This document shows, one piece after another, positions 24,364-33,226 of a DNA stretch of 39,192 nucleotides. Source of the DNA: Bacteroidales bacterium. GTDB lineage: Bacteria > Bacteroidota > Bacteroidia > Bacteroidales > UBA932. The stretch covers positions 1-39,192 of the forward strand of contig DUNA01000047.1 in the NCBI GenBank assembly GCA_012839605.1, read 5' to 3'. Both the position numbers and the translations under genes were made by a program. Every line of letters begins with the position of its first letter. Position 1 is the stretch's first letter. The notes under the pieces were generated by a model. It saw nothing but the letters and a program-made list of their open reading frames with translations, searched no databases and was not told the DNA's origin.

Positions 24364-26244
24364 ATGAAATACAGAATCCTCTTATGGTTGGCAGTTGCAA
24401 CTCTGCTTTTCAGTTGCCAAAAAAACCCTTCTGTCTGTTTTGCAGTGATTGCAGATACCCATCTGAACAGCAATCGGGCACAAAGTGTTACAGAACTGAT
24501 AGATATCATTCAAGACATCAACGCACAAGACAGCATAGCCTTTGTCTTGCTGGCCGGTGACATAACGGAATTTGGAAGCGATGAAGAGATTGAAATGGCT
24601 TACGACGTACTCCGGCAATTTGAAAAACCCTGGTACATATTATCAGGCAACCACGATTCCAAATGGTCGGAAAGCGGATGCAACACATTCTTAGAAACCT
24701 TTGGTTATGAGCAATTTGCTTTTACACATAGTGGCATTGCCTTTATAGGCACCAATTCCGGACCCAACATGCGTATGGCGCCGGCACTCGTGCCGCGTGA
24801 AAGTATGGTTTGGCTGGACAGCGTTCTGAACACATTGCCCAAGAGAAGACCCATTGTCTATGTAAACCATTATCCGCTTACAGAGGATATGAGCAATTAC
24901 GGCAAAGTCATTGACCTCTTGGCCACAAAAAACATCCAATTGGCTCTTTGCGGGCATTACCATACAAACGAAGCGTTTTCTGCAGACGGCATCCCGTCCG
25001 TAAAATGCAGGACATCGCAATCGCGCGGTTATGAAGGTCCCGGATACAACCTGGTTTCCATCCACAACAAAAAAGCCGTTTTCAGAGAACGGGTAGTTTT
25101 ACCGGATGACCAAACTTCATTTACCCACCCTGCCTGGCATGAAGAATCTTTTACAGGGAAGCCGTTACGGCTGGACAGGAAAAGCATGCCGCAACCGGTT
25201 TACGGAACAGATATCACGCATCCTTCTCTGGAAATACTCTGGAGCATTCTGGATGACAGCGACATAGGATCTGCCGCCGTAGCCGATACCACAAAAGGCA
25301 TGGTCTTTTTTACCAATACAAAAGGCGCCATAAAAGCCGTCACATTGGAAGAAGGAGAACCGTTGTGGACTACACAAACAGCAGGAAAAATCTACGCTAC
25401 ACCGGCCATTTATGACAACAAAGTGTATGTAAGCTCCACTGACAAACAGGTGTATTGCCTGGATATAAACAATGGAAGCATCATCTGGACATACCCTGCA
25501 CAGAAATCCATTGTGGCTTCACCCGTAGTTTTGGATAATACCGTATACATAGGCGGATCCGACAATACGTTCCGTGCCTTAGATGCCCAAACGGGTTCTT
25601 TGTTGTGGGAATATACAGCCATAGATGGGTTCATGGAAACCAGACCCTATATAGACAAAGAGCAAGTGGTAACCGGGTCTTGGGGTAACAATCTCTATTC
25701 TTTCCATCCCAAAACGGGAGAGTTGCAATGGGTCTGGAGTAACAAACCAAAAAATCGTATGTATTCTCCGGCAGCTACGTGGCCTGTGAAAGCGTATGGA
25801 AAAATCTTTTTCACTACACCGGAGCGCACATGTTACGCAATAGATGCTCGAACAGGCAAGACAGTCTGGGAAGCATCCGGCGGAAGAGAAAGTATGGGCC
25901 TGTCCCAAGACGGAAAACAAGTGTACGTCAAAACCATGTTCGACTCTCTCTTTGCCTTCCAAACAGAGCCAAGAGAAGCCGTTGCGCGTTGGCGCGTAGC
26001 CGGTGGCTTTGATTACGAGATTGGACCTTCTCCCGTCACAGAACAAGACGGCATGGTGTTCGTTCCTACTTCACAAGGGTATTTGTTTACCTATTCGGCA
26101 GAAAACGGAGACCCCTTATGGGACGTGCGTTTGTCTGACGGCTTGGTGAATTATGCACAACCGGTGGGACAGTCCCGATTGCTCGTTTCTGCCATGGACG
26201 GATACGTGTACCTTATTCGTTACAAAACTTCAGAGCCTCTGTAA
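24364..26244 (+). CDS. Lipoprotein with calcineurin-like phosphoesterase and PQQ-type beta-propeller domains
   Basis: A 626-aa exported lipoprotein. The signal peptide ends in the lipobox LFSC (C18). The metallophosphoesterase domain (about 20-260) has the full metal set: DTH (D31, H33), GD in LLAGDITE, GNHD, the His of VNHYPL and GHYH. The C-terminal half (about 290-626) is a BamB/PQQ-like beta-propeller with repeated G-x-x-x-W blades (EPLWTTQ, GSIIWTYPA, GSLLWEYTA, ELQWVW, GKTVWEAS, GDPLWDVR). I chose ATG 24364 because it gives the signal peptide and lies 2 bases after the oxidoreductase stop. The target could be a phospholipid, nucleotide or sugar phosphate. Its last 32 bases overlap purL tail to tail. 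Confidence 0.9.
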   Translation: MKYRILLWLAVATLLFSCQKNPSVCFAVIADTHLNSNRAQSVTELIDIIQDINAQDSIAFVLLAGDITEFGSDEEIEMAYDVLRQFEKPWYILSGNHDSKWSESGCNTFLETFGYEQFAFTHSGIAFIGTNSGPNMRMAPALVPRESMVWLDSVLNTLPKRRPIVYVNHYPLTEDMSNYGKVIDLLATKNIQLALCGHYHTNEAFSADGIPSVKCRTSQSRGYEGPGYNLVSIHNKKAVFRERVVLPDDQTSFTHPAWHEESFTGKPLRLDRKSMPQPVYGTDITHPSLEILWSILDDSDIGSAAVADTTKGMVFFTNTKGAIKAVTLEEGEPLWTTQTAGKIYATPAIYDNKVYVSSTDKQVYCLDINNGSIIWTYPAQKSIVASPVVLDNTVYIGGSDNTFRALDAQTGSLLWEYTAIDGFMETRPYIDKEQVVTGSWGNNLYSFHPKTGELQWVWSNKPKNRMYSPAATWPVKAYGKIFFTTPERTCYAIDARTGKTVWEASGGRESMGLSQDGKQVYVKTMFDSLFAFQTEPREAVARWRVAGGFDYEIGPSPVTEQDGMVFVPTSQGYLFTYSAENGDPLWDVRLSDGLVNYAQPVGQSRLLVSAMDGYVYLIRYKTSEPL

Positions 26245-29200
26245 AGAGAGAAAGCCAAGGAGAAATGTCATCTGCCCATCGTTCCGGCGGATAGTATCCC
26301 CAATTCCACGGGTACAGGCTGCGTTCCGGATGCGGCATCATGGCCAAATGGCGTCCACACGCACTCGTAACGGCTGCCACTCGTCCCGGTGATCCGTTGG
26401 GATTGGCCGGGTATGCATCGTAAGAGTACCGCATGGCTACCCTATAATGTTCAGTCCTTTCCAAGGTGTCTTTGGGGAAATGAAACTTGCCTTCACCGTG
26501 GGCAATCCACGATCCCAAGCGGCTTCCTTCCAATCCTTTTAAAAAGATGGATGGACTTTCTTCCACTTCTACGTTTACAAAGCTGCATTCAAATTTTCCG
26601 GAATCGTTGGGCATCATTTTGGGTGAGGATTCTACATTGCATGAAGTGACCAATCCCAGATGCATCATCAATTGGCATCCGTTACACACGCCCAAACTCA
26701 ACGTATCTTCCCGAGCATAGAAACGCTCCAACGCATCTTTGGCTTTCCGATTGTACAAGAAAGCGCCGGCCCATCCTTTGGCCGATCCAAAAACGTCTGC
26801 ATGAGCAGAGCCTCCGGCAAAAACAATCAATTTGACGGTGTCCAACGTTTCTGTACCCGATATCAAATCTTCCATATGGACATCGCGTACCTTGAATCCT
26901 GCCAAATGAAGCATCCAAGCCATTTCTCGTTCGCTTTGGGAACCTTTCTCTCTGATAACGGCCGCAATGGGTTGTTGCGCAGAAGCGCCCGATGGTGTTT
27001 CCTGGCGGACTGTCTGCTCCGGCTCTATCTGTCCTGTAAACAATTTTGGGAATTGATATGTTAACGGCAACGTGCCGTAATGATTGTACCGTTCCAACGC
27101 TTTCTCCGGATGGCTTTGCCGCTTATCCATCAAATAGGAAGGATTGTACCACAAGTTTCTAAGTCTGTCAATATCAAAAGACAACGTATCATCCACCGTA
27201 AGATACCTACCGGCAGACGGGGTCCCCAACAGGTAGCTTACCACGTTGTTGGCCAGCAACATACCTAAAGCTTCGTGCGCGTGTTCTACCGGCACTTGCA
27301 CCACTACCCCGGGGTATTCTGAAAACAAAGCCCCAACAGGGTCTGCAGGGGCTATTTGGTCCAACACATGCTTACGCAACTGAATGCCCCCCTGCACATT
27401 GGCAAAACACATTTCCAACAAGCATGTGAGCAATCCTCCGGCAGAGACATCGTGCCCGGCCAGCACCATGCCCTTTTTTATCATCTCTTGTACCGTGGCA
27501 AAACCTCTTTGGAACATTTGCGGATCGTGAACGTCCGGACAATGAGTTCCCACTTTGCCCAAGCACTGTGCCAAGGCGGATCCTCCCAGTTGACGCTCTT
27601 TGCCCAACGCCCCTGAAAAATCTATATAAATAAGGACCGAGTCTTGCTTGGTATCCAACACCGGCTGTACTTTGGAACGCACGTCAGGCACGGGAGCCAC
27701 CGTAGAAATGATGACCGTCCCCGGCGCTTTTACAGCACTGCCATCCGGATATTTCTGTGTCATGGACAACGAATCCTTCCCTGTGGGAATGTTGATGCCC
27801 AAAGCAGAAGCAAAATCACTAGCCGATTGTACGGCTCGGTACAACCGGGCATCCTCTCCTTTGTGTTTACAAGGCCACATCCAATTGGCACTCAGCGATA
27901 CCCCTTGCAGGCCGTCTTCCAACTCCACAAAAACCAAGTTGGTGAGCGCCTCGGCAATGGCTAAACGACTGCCTGCCGCCGGATCGATCAATGCCGATAC
28001 GGGCGCATGGCCCACAGAAGTGGCTACCCCGGCATGTCCTGTAGGCGACGGGGCCAAAGACAAAGCCATCAGCCCGTAATCATTCAAAGGCAACTGCAAT
28101 TCCCCTACCGTTTGCTGCCCGGCTACCAGTCCCGATACCGATCGGTCAACCTTGTTGACAATCCAATCTTTGCAAGCTACCGATTCCAGTTGCATCACCC
28201 GTTCCGCGTATTGCAACAAAGACACATTGTCTTGTTGGTAGTCCAGCGGTTGAAAAGCATAATCGTGCGTTACGTCTTCCATGACCGTTTCCGGCAACGA
28301 GCCCAGCAAGTCTTTCAATTCCAAATCTATAGGCACTTCACCCGCAGCTTTGTTTTCAAAAATCAGCCGGTTGTCACCCGTTACTTCTCCCACCACGTAC
28401 AAGGGAGCTTGCTCTCTTTTTGCCACGCATTGCAACAGCGGCAAATCTTCTTCCTTTACCACCAAGCCCATGCGCTCTTGCGATTCGTTGCCAATAATTT
28501 CTTTGGCACTCAACGTAGGATCTCCTATGGGAAATTGTTCCAGATCAAACCGACCGCCTACGTCTTCAACCAATTCTGACAAGCAATTCAAATGACCGCC
28601 CGCTCCGTGGTCGTGTATGGACACAATGGGATTCTTTCCGCTTTCTGCCAAAGCCCTTATGGTATTGTACACCCGCTTTTGCATTTCCGGATTGGAACGT
28701 TGCACAGCATTCATTTCCATGGAATGGTCCATTTGTCCCGTAGCCACAGACGATCCGGCTCCTCCTCCCATCCCTATTCTGTAATTGTCACCTCCCAACA
28801 AGACTACCTTATCTCCTTTTTCCGGCACTCCCTTATGGGCATCTTCCAGGCGGGCAAAACCAACGCCTCCGGCTTGCATGATGACTTTGTCATACCCCAG
28901 GTTATAAGACCCCTCAACGTGTTCAAAACACAAGAGCGAACCGCAAATAAGCGGATGACCAAATTTGTTACCGTAAGACGATGCCCCGTCAGAAGCACGT
29001 GTAAGAATCTCTTCCGGGCTGTGATACGGCCATTGTTTTGCAACCGGCCTACGCTCCAAAGCACCGGGATACGCCGTCATATAAACGGCCGTTCCGGCTA
29101 TGGGGAACGATCCTTTTCCACCGGCCATGCGGTCTCGGATTTCACCGCCCGCTCCGGTGGCCGCTCCGTTGAAAGGCTCTACCGTAGTAGGAAAATTATG

Positions 29201-29950
29201 TGTTTCCGCTTTCAAACTCAAGACCGTATGGTGCGGTATCGTTCTATAAAAAGAAGGTTCGCACCCTTTTTCAGGGACAAAAAACGGAAGGTTTCCCGGT
29301 CCCCGCACAAACGCACAATTGTCTTTGTAAGCAGACACAATGCGGTTGGGATTCAAGGCAGATGTTTTCTTAATCAGATCAAAGAGCGAATGCGGCTGCT
29401 TTACTCCGTCAATGATGAACGTACCGTTAAAAATCTTGTGGCGACAATGCTCGGAATTTACTTGTGAAAACCCAAACACTTCCGAATCTGTGAGCGGTCT
29501 TCCCAACCGACGGGACAACGCTTGCAGGTGCTGTACCTCGGCAAGACTCAAGGCCAGATTCTCTTGGCGGTTGTACGCTTCTATATCCATTACAGACAAA
29601 ACGCTTTCACGCCGGGCACCTGTTTCAAACAGCGGTTCTTTCAAGCCTTCATAGACTTCATAAAACATGTAGTCGTACGTTTGGTCCGGAGCCAATGGAA
29701 AAAACAATTCCACACGTTTTGTACCCGGAACGCCCAAACGTTCGCAAACTTCCACAGCTACTGTGCTCCAAGGAGTAGGCAAGCTTCTTCTAGGCCCTTT
29801 ATAACGGACCTGTAAAGCCGGATGGTCCGGCTGCAACAACCGGGCTCCTTCCAAAAGCCAAAGCAGCTTCTGCACAGACTGTTCTCCCAATTCTTCCTCT
29901 GTCTGAAAAGCTATGATGGTTGAATCTTTATCCTGAAAGTAGTAATTCAT
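26213..29950 (-). CDS. purL: Phosphoribosylformylglycinamidine synthase, large single-chain type
   Basis: A 1245-aa FGAM synthase, step 4 of purine biosynthesis, making FGAM from FGAR, ATP and glutamine. The order is an N-terminal PurS-like domain, a linker, two AIRS-like ATPase halves (SVNSEHCRHKIFNG with the catalytic His; GAATGAGGEIRDRMAGGKGS) and a C-terminal class I glutaminase. In the glutaminase the nucleophile Cys is in LGVCNGCQLMMH and the His/Glu pair in MMPHPERS. I chose ATG 29950 (MNYYFQDKD), which overlaps the rhaD stop by 4 bases; an open extension of 34 codons upstream shadows rhaD. Length matches the proteobacterial and Bacteroidetes type. Confidence 0.97.
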   Translation of the reverse strand: MNYYFQDKDSTIIAFQTEEELGEQSVQKLLWLLEGARLLQPDHPALQVRYKGPRRSLPTPWSTVAVEVCERLGVPGTKRVELFFPLAPDQTYDYMFYEVYEGLKEPLFETGARRESVLSVMDIEAYNRQENLALSLAEVQHLQALSRRLGRPLTDSEVFGFSQVNSEHCRHKIFNGTFIIDGVKQPHSLFDLIKKTSALNPNRIVSAYKDNCAFVRGPGNLPFFVPEKGCEPSFYRTIPHHTVLSLKAETHNFPTTVEPFNGAATGAGGEIRDRMAGGKGSFPIAGTAVYMTAYPGALERRPVAKQWPYHSPEEILTRASDGASSYGNKFGHPLICGSLLCFEHVEGSYNLGYDKVIMQAGGVGFARLEDAHKGVPEKGDKVVLLGGDNYRIGMGGGAGSSVATGQMDHSMEMNAVQRSNPEMQKRVYNTIRALAESGKNPIVSIHDHGAGGHLNCLSELVEDVGGRFDLEQFPIGDPTLSAKEIIGNESQERMGLVVKEEDLPLLQCVAKREQAPLYVVGEVTGDNRLIFENKAAGEVPIDLELKDLLGSLPETVMEDVTHDYAFQPLDYQQDNVSLLQYAERVMQLESVACKDWIVNKVDRSVSGLVAGQQTVGELQLPLNDYGLMALSLAPSPTGHAGVATSVGHAPVSALIDPAAGSRLAIAEALTNLVFVELEDGLQGVSLSANWMWPCKHKGEDARLYRAVQSASDFASALGINIPTGKDSLSMTQKYPDGSAVKAPGTVIISTVAPVPDVRSKVQPVLDTKQDSVLIYIDFSGALGKERQLGGSALAQCLGKVGTHCPDVHDPQMFQRGFATVQEMIKKGMVLAGHDVSAGGLLTCLLEMCFANVQGGIQLRKHVLDQIAPADPVGALFSEYPGVVVQVPVEHAHEALGMLLANNVVSYLLGTPSAGRYLTVDDTLSFDIDRLRNLWYNPSYLMDKRQSHPEKALERYNHYGTLPLTYQFPKLFTGQIEPEQTVRQETPSGASAQQPIAAVIREKGSQSEREMAWMLHLAGFKVRDVHMEDLISGTETLDTVKLIVFAGGSAHADVFGSAKGWAGAFLYNRKAKDALERFYAREDTLSLGVCNGCQLMMHLGLVTSCNVESSPKMMPNDSGKFECSFVNVEVEESPSIFLKGLEGSRLGSWIAHGEGKFHFPKDTLERTEHYRVAMRYSYDAYPANPNGSPGRVAAVTSACGRHLAMMPHPERSLYPWNWGYYPPERWADDISPWLSLFTEALKFCNE

Positions 29951-30696
29951 ACAAGGTAGAGATATATTTTGGCGGCTTTGTTGAGTGTATCCACGGCGTC
30001 GAATACGTCTACTATATCTGTTCCCGTAGCCAAGATGCCGTGGTGTTCCCACAACATAAAATCGTACGTGTCAAAATCTTTGATGCTGGCTTTGGCCAAT
30101 TCTATAGATCCCGGTTTTTGAAAAGGAACCCAGCAGAGTCCGCCGGGTACATTCATTCGGACTTCCGGATGCATCTTGTACAATGCTTCTGTAACAGCCT
30201 CTGTATCTTGCAATGCTTCAATATGAGACAACGCAATCAATTCTGTGGGATGGGTATGAAACACAAGGCGTCTGGCCTCTGTCACCGGTTTCTTTTTTGC
30301 CAGTGCTTCTTTCGCAAACACTTGATGCATGAGCATGTGCGAGGGCAATTCCATGGTGGGCGACAAATCTTTGTCTGCCAAAATTTCAATAGCTGTCCCC
30401 TCATCCACCACACGCAACACAACTCCGGCATCCATAGGGTTGCGGGCTATATCGCGCATACGAGATCCGGCTACGGTAACATAGTAATATTGGTCTTCCA
30501 ATTCCGGTACGTTGCAAGAAAGATGTGATTTTGAAATAACGGGCAGGCTTTTGTTTTCTTCTCCCACAAGTTCTGTTATGTTCACGCTTATATTTCCTGC
30601 ATTCCGCTCTGCCCATCCTTTTTCCCACATATAGCCGGCTACTTGGGCAATGTCGTTCATTTGTATTTGTAGCGGTCCGTTGTATTTCAATGCCAT
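29947..30696 (-). CDS. rhaD: Rhamnulose-1-phosphate aldolase (class II aldolase/adducin family)
   Basis: A 249-aa zinc aldolase that splits L-rhamnulose 1-phosphate into DHAP and L-lactaldehyde. The N-terminal AGYMWEKGWAERNAGNISVN is typical of Bacteroidetes RhaD. The zinc ligands appear as HTHPTEL and HHGILATG, with the Glu of ELPSHMLMH nearby. The other rhamnose genes (rhaA, rhaB, rhaT, rhaR) are absent here. It starts immediately after the stop of the P-loop gene with no gap, and its stop overlaps the purL start by 4 bases. A fuculose-phosphate aldolase is the main alternative, but length and N-terminus favour RhaD. Confidence 0.88.
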   Translation of the reverse strand: MALKYNGPLQIQMNDIAQVAGYMWEKGWAERNAGNISVNITELVGEENKSLPVISKSHLSCNVPELEDQYYYVTVAGSRMRDIARNPMDAGVVLRVVDEGTAIEILADKDLSPTMELPSHMLMHQVFAKEALAKKKPVTEARRLVFHTHPTELIALSHIEALQDTEAVTEALYKMHPEVRMNVPGGLCWVPFQKPGSIELAKASIKDFDTYDFMLWEHHGILATGTDIVDVFDAVDTLNKAAKIYLYLV

Positions 30697-31242
30697 TTAT
30701 CTAGATTTTTTTACAAGTAAACTAATTTTCATTATCACAAGGTCCAGCGTTCTGTGGCTGTACGTTTCAAACGGTATTTTATTACCTACCAAGATGTCTA
30801 TGATTTTTTCGTCCAATTCCAAAGACTGCTTTAGATCGTGTATTCTGCCTTCTTGTTCAAAGTAGGAAGTCCTTTGAATAAACAAATTGAAATTGTTGAA
30901 ACTGCGGAAGTTGTCCAATATTTCTTTGTGAAATGCATCCGATATATTGACTCCAAAAACCAAACTGTTCAATAAAGTAGCATCTGTAACAACCACATCT
31001 ACCTTTCCCACCAGCCTGCGAACGCGGTGCGTTTGTACTTCAAAGATGTGACGCTGATTGGGTTCGCTCCCGTCCAGGATGTCAAGTTTCTGATCCCAGA
31101 CCAGTTCTTTGGCGTACTCAGATACGTACTCCGTAATGATGCGTTGTTTCTTTAATTTGCTGGCAACTTCCCACGCACATGTTGTTTTGCCCGACGCCGG
31201 GCCTCCAAATAAGTTGACTATCAATGTGTTCTTGGAAGGCAT
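30697..31242 (-). CDS. P-loop NTPase of the NadR-kinase/AAA_28-like type
   Basis: A 181-aa protein with Walker A FGGPASGKTT (about residues 12-21), a probable Walker B strand VVVTDATLLNSL, and a conserved EYVSEYAKELV segment resembling the NadR ribosylnicotinamide kinase domain and T4-like predicted kinases. The FNLFIQRTSYFEQEGRIHD lid-like stretch supports a small-molecule kinase fold. It is first in a three-gene unit with rhaD and purL. The substrate is unknown; a nucleoside or nicotinamide riboside kinase is one possibility. Confidence 0.72.
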   Translation of the reverse strand: MPSKNTLIVNLFGGPASGKTTCAWEVASKLKKQRIITEYVSEYAKELVWDQKLDILDGSEPNQRHIFEVQTHRVRRLVGKVDVVVTDATLLNSLVFGVNISDAFHKEILDNFRSFNNFNLFIQRTSYFEQEGRIHDLKQSLELDEKIIDILVGNKIPFETYSHRTLDLVIMKISLLVKKSR

Positions 31243-31262
31243 GCCTAATGTTTTGGAAATTA

Positions 31263-31270
31263 CAAATATA
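31263..31270 (-). promoter_or_regulatory. -7 box for the P-loop kinase-rhaD-purL unit
   Basis: Minus-strand TATATTTG, a perfect TAnnTTTG match 20 bases before the ATG, in the 28-base gap after the GH92-like gene. A well-spaced TTG is not evident. Confidence 0.5.
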
Positions 31271-33226
31271 CTATTTTTTCAAATAGGAATAAGGCAGATT
31301 TTCACCTCGGAACGTCTTTAACCGCGCCGGCAAGGATCCCATCACAAAAGTGAGCACACCGCCTTGCATAAGTTCTCTATGCGTTATATAGGCTTTGTTA
31401 TGCTGTTTCCCATTCCACAGTACGTTTTTCACGTATCTGTTTTTGACACTCATCTGCGGAGCTTCAATGACCAGTTCTTTACCGCCCTCCAGCCGGAGTG
31501 TTGTCTTCTTAAACGCCGGGACACCCAACACATATTGGTCCGTTCCGGGACAAAGAGGATACAATCCCAAAGAAGAAAACACAAACCATTGGGGCGGCAA
31601 AGCCGGAGTTTCGTCTTCCGGCTGCCGGTGTGCGGCCTTGTCTATCATTTCCCTGATCTGCTCTTGTCCTTTCCATGGAGTGGTGGTCCATACATACAAG
31701 TACGGCAATTCAGCAAACGGTTCTGCTTGGTCCAGTCTTTTTCCGTACTCCCTCCTGCCTCGCGCTCTATCTACTACATCTTCCATATTATGTGGAACAT
31801 ACAACAAAGCGTCTTTATGAGCCAAAGAGTCTTTGCCGTTGTAGAACAACAAATCTTCGTTTCTGGGCCTGGCATATCCCTGTTTTCCATCCAACAACCA
31901 TTGATAGGCTGTTACGTACGGTCGGGTGGCTTGTACCGCATTGGCATTTCCCATGGCAGAGGCCATCCTGATAAAACACCAGTTGACGTATGAAAAATCA
32001 AGGGTTGATTCCAAAGACACCTCGGCTCCGGCAAATTCCACAGGTACAAAACCAAGCTTTCTCGTCTTTGGTATCAGCAACAAATACGGATTTGCCACTG
32101 TCTTTTCCAACACCTGCGTCACAAGCGGCACCATAGAATCAGGGAGGATGTCTTTGGCCTGCGCATCTGTCAGTAAAAGCACTGCTTCTTTCCTAAAATC
32201 TATGCCCGGTAACGCTCCTACCACATGTTGATCTACCCAGGTCAAAACAGACGCTGCAAATTGGCGGGCCATTTGCGGTTTCAGTAAGGTGGTCAACGGA
32301 TAAGCAGCCCAGCCTGCTGTATAAAACCCTTGGTAATGCACATGATAGTCGGCCACACGCACGCTGTTGTCACCTCCTCTGTACCGACCGTCTACATCTT
32401 GTGCAATGACAGGCCACGCCATAGACTCGGCCAAAGAAGCATAGAATCGGTTTTTATAGGCCGCTTGCGATTCCGTTTGTCCCGGGTCTTCAATGTGCAC
32501 TACCGACAACGCTTGTTCCCATACCTGCTCCATCTCCCACACCAAAGACTCAAAACTCTTTCCGGCTTGCTCGGTTTCCAGATTTTGTAACGCTCCTTTT
32601 GTATCTACTGCAGAAAAAGCAATGTGTATTTCCAATTCGCCGTCGTTGGCAAACGTTTGTTGCTCTCTGGCCAAATCAAAAGAAAAATACACAGACAAAT
32701 CGGTCCCCTCCATCACCGGAAAGGCAAGGACTCCTTCCAATCCCTCCTGCGTCTGCCCGGTTTTTCCATACTCCTTAATTGGCCTGGAAAAACGGATGGC
32801 AAAATACGTATGTGCCAACCCGCTGCTGCCTTCCGTAAGCACCGTTCCCGTTACGGTAGATTCGTCCACCTTAGATATTTGTGTCCACAAGGCATCGGGC
32901 AACAAATCAAGCCTCAGCTCTCCCCTGACGGGAGGACGCCCCCATTCCCACGGAAAGTACAGCCTATGCATGGCTCCACGCAAGGTTGCCGCTGTTTTCA
33001 CATGCATGCCGGAGCGGCCGGCGGTTTCCGGGACCAATACAACGGTACCGTATTCATGCATGGAAGGCGCGTTAAAGAAACGGTGTTCCAACGCCAAAGG
33101 GTCTTTGTGTTGAAGAGCATGCACCGCCCCAAAAGGCAAATAGAAAAGGTCTTCTGTTTGTGCATGGATAGAAAAAACAGAAAAACAAACAACGACTGTT
33201 GTTAATATCAGAGAACGTAATCTCAT
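31271..33226 (-). CDS. Exported GH92-family (alpha-mannosidase-like) protein with missing catalytic motifs
   Basis: A 651-aa secreted protein, shorter than usual GH92 enzymes (about 740-780 aa), with a signal peptide (1-22). Membership is clear from LDFSYVNWCFIRMASAMG (409-426), the VPHN segment (477-480), LPYLYVWTTTPWKGQEQIRE (508-526) and WFVFSSLGLYPLCPG (547-561). The catalytic acid motif, EGNxWQY before VPHD in active enzymes, is here AHKDALLY (469-476). The base motif, NDDCGQMSAW, is PEDETPALPPQW (536-547). The SLWDTFR sugar-site motif is also absent. It may be a non-catalytic glycan-binding derivative or have a changed mechanism. Its start overlaps the DUF362 gene by 4 bases. Family certain, activity doubtful. 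Confidence 0.85.
   Translation of the reverse strand: MRLRSLILTTVVVCFSVFSIHAQTEDLFYLPFGAVHALQHKDPLALEHRFFNAPSMHEYGTVVLVPETAGRSGMHVKTAATLRGAMHRLYFPWEWGRPPVRGELRLDLLPDALWTQISKVDESTVTGTVLTEGSSGLAHTYFAIRFSRPIKEYGKTGQTQEGLEGVLAFPVMEGTDLSVYFSFDLAREQQTFANDGELEIHIAFSAVDTKGALQNLETEQAGKSFESLVWEMEQVWEQALSVVHIEDPGQTESQAAYKNRFYASLAESMAWPVIAQDVDGRYRGGDNSVRVADYHVHYQGFYTAGWAAYPLTTLLKPQMARQFAASVLTWVDQHVVGALPGIDFRKEAVLLLTDAQAKDILPDSMVPLVTQVLEKTVANPYLLLIPKTRKLGFVPVEFAGAEVSLESTLDFSYVNWCFIRMASAMGNANAVQATRPYVTAYQWLLDGKQGYARPRNEDLLFYNGKDSLAHKDALLYVPHNMEDVVDRARGRREYGKRLDQAEPFAELPYLYVWTTTPWKGQEQIREMIDKAAHRQPEDETPALPPQWFVFSSLGLYPLCPGTDQYVLGVPAFKKTTLRLEGGKELVIEAPQMSVKNRYVKNVLWNGKQHNKAYITHRELMQGGVLTFVMGSLPARLKTFRGENLPYSYLKK

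Noticed and set aside
28592-29467. 291-codon frame on the plus strand within purL
   Set aside because: purL is complete and conserved in the other frame; the product is Arg-rich with no motif.
29951-30052. 34-codon upstream extension of purL
   Set aside because: It overlaps rhaD and is Arg-rich; PurL proteins begin near MNYYFQDKD.
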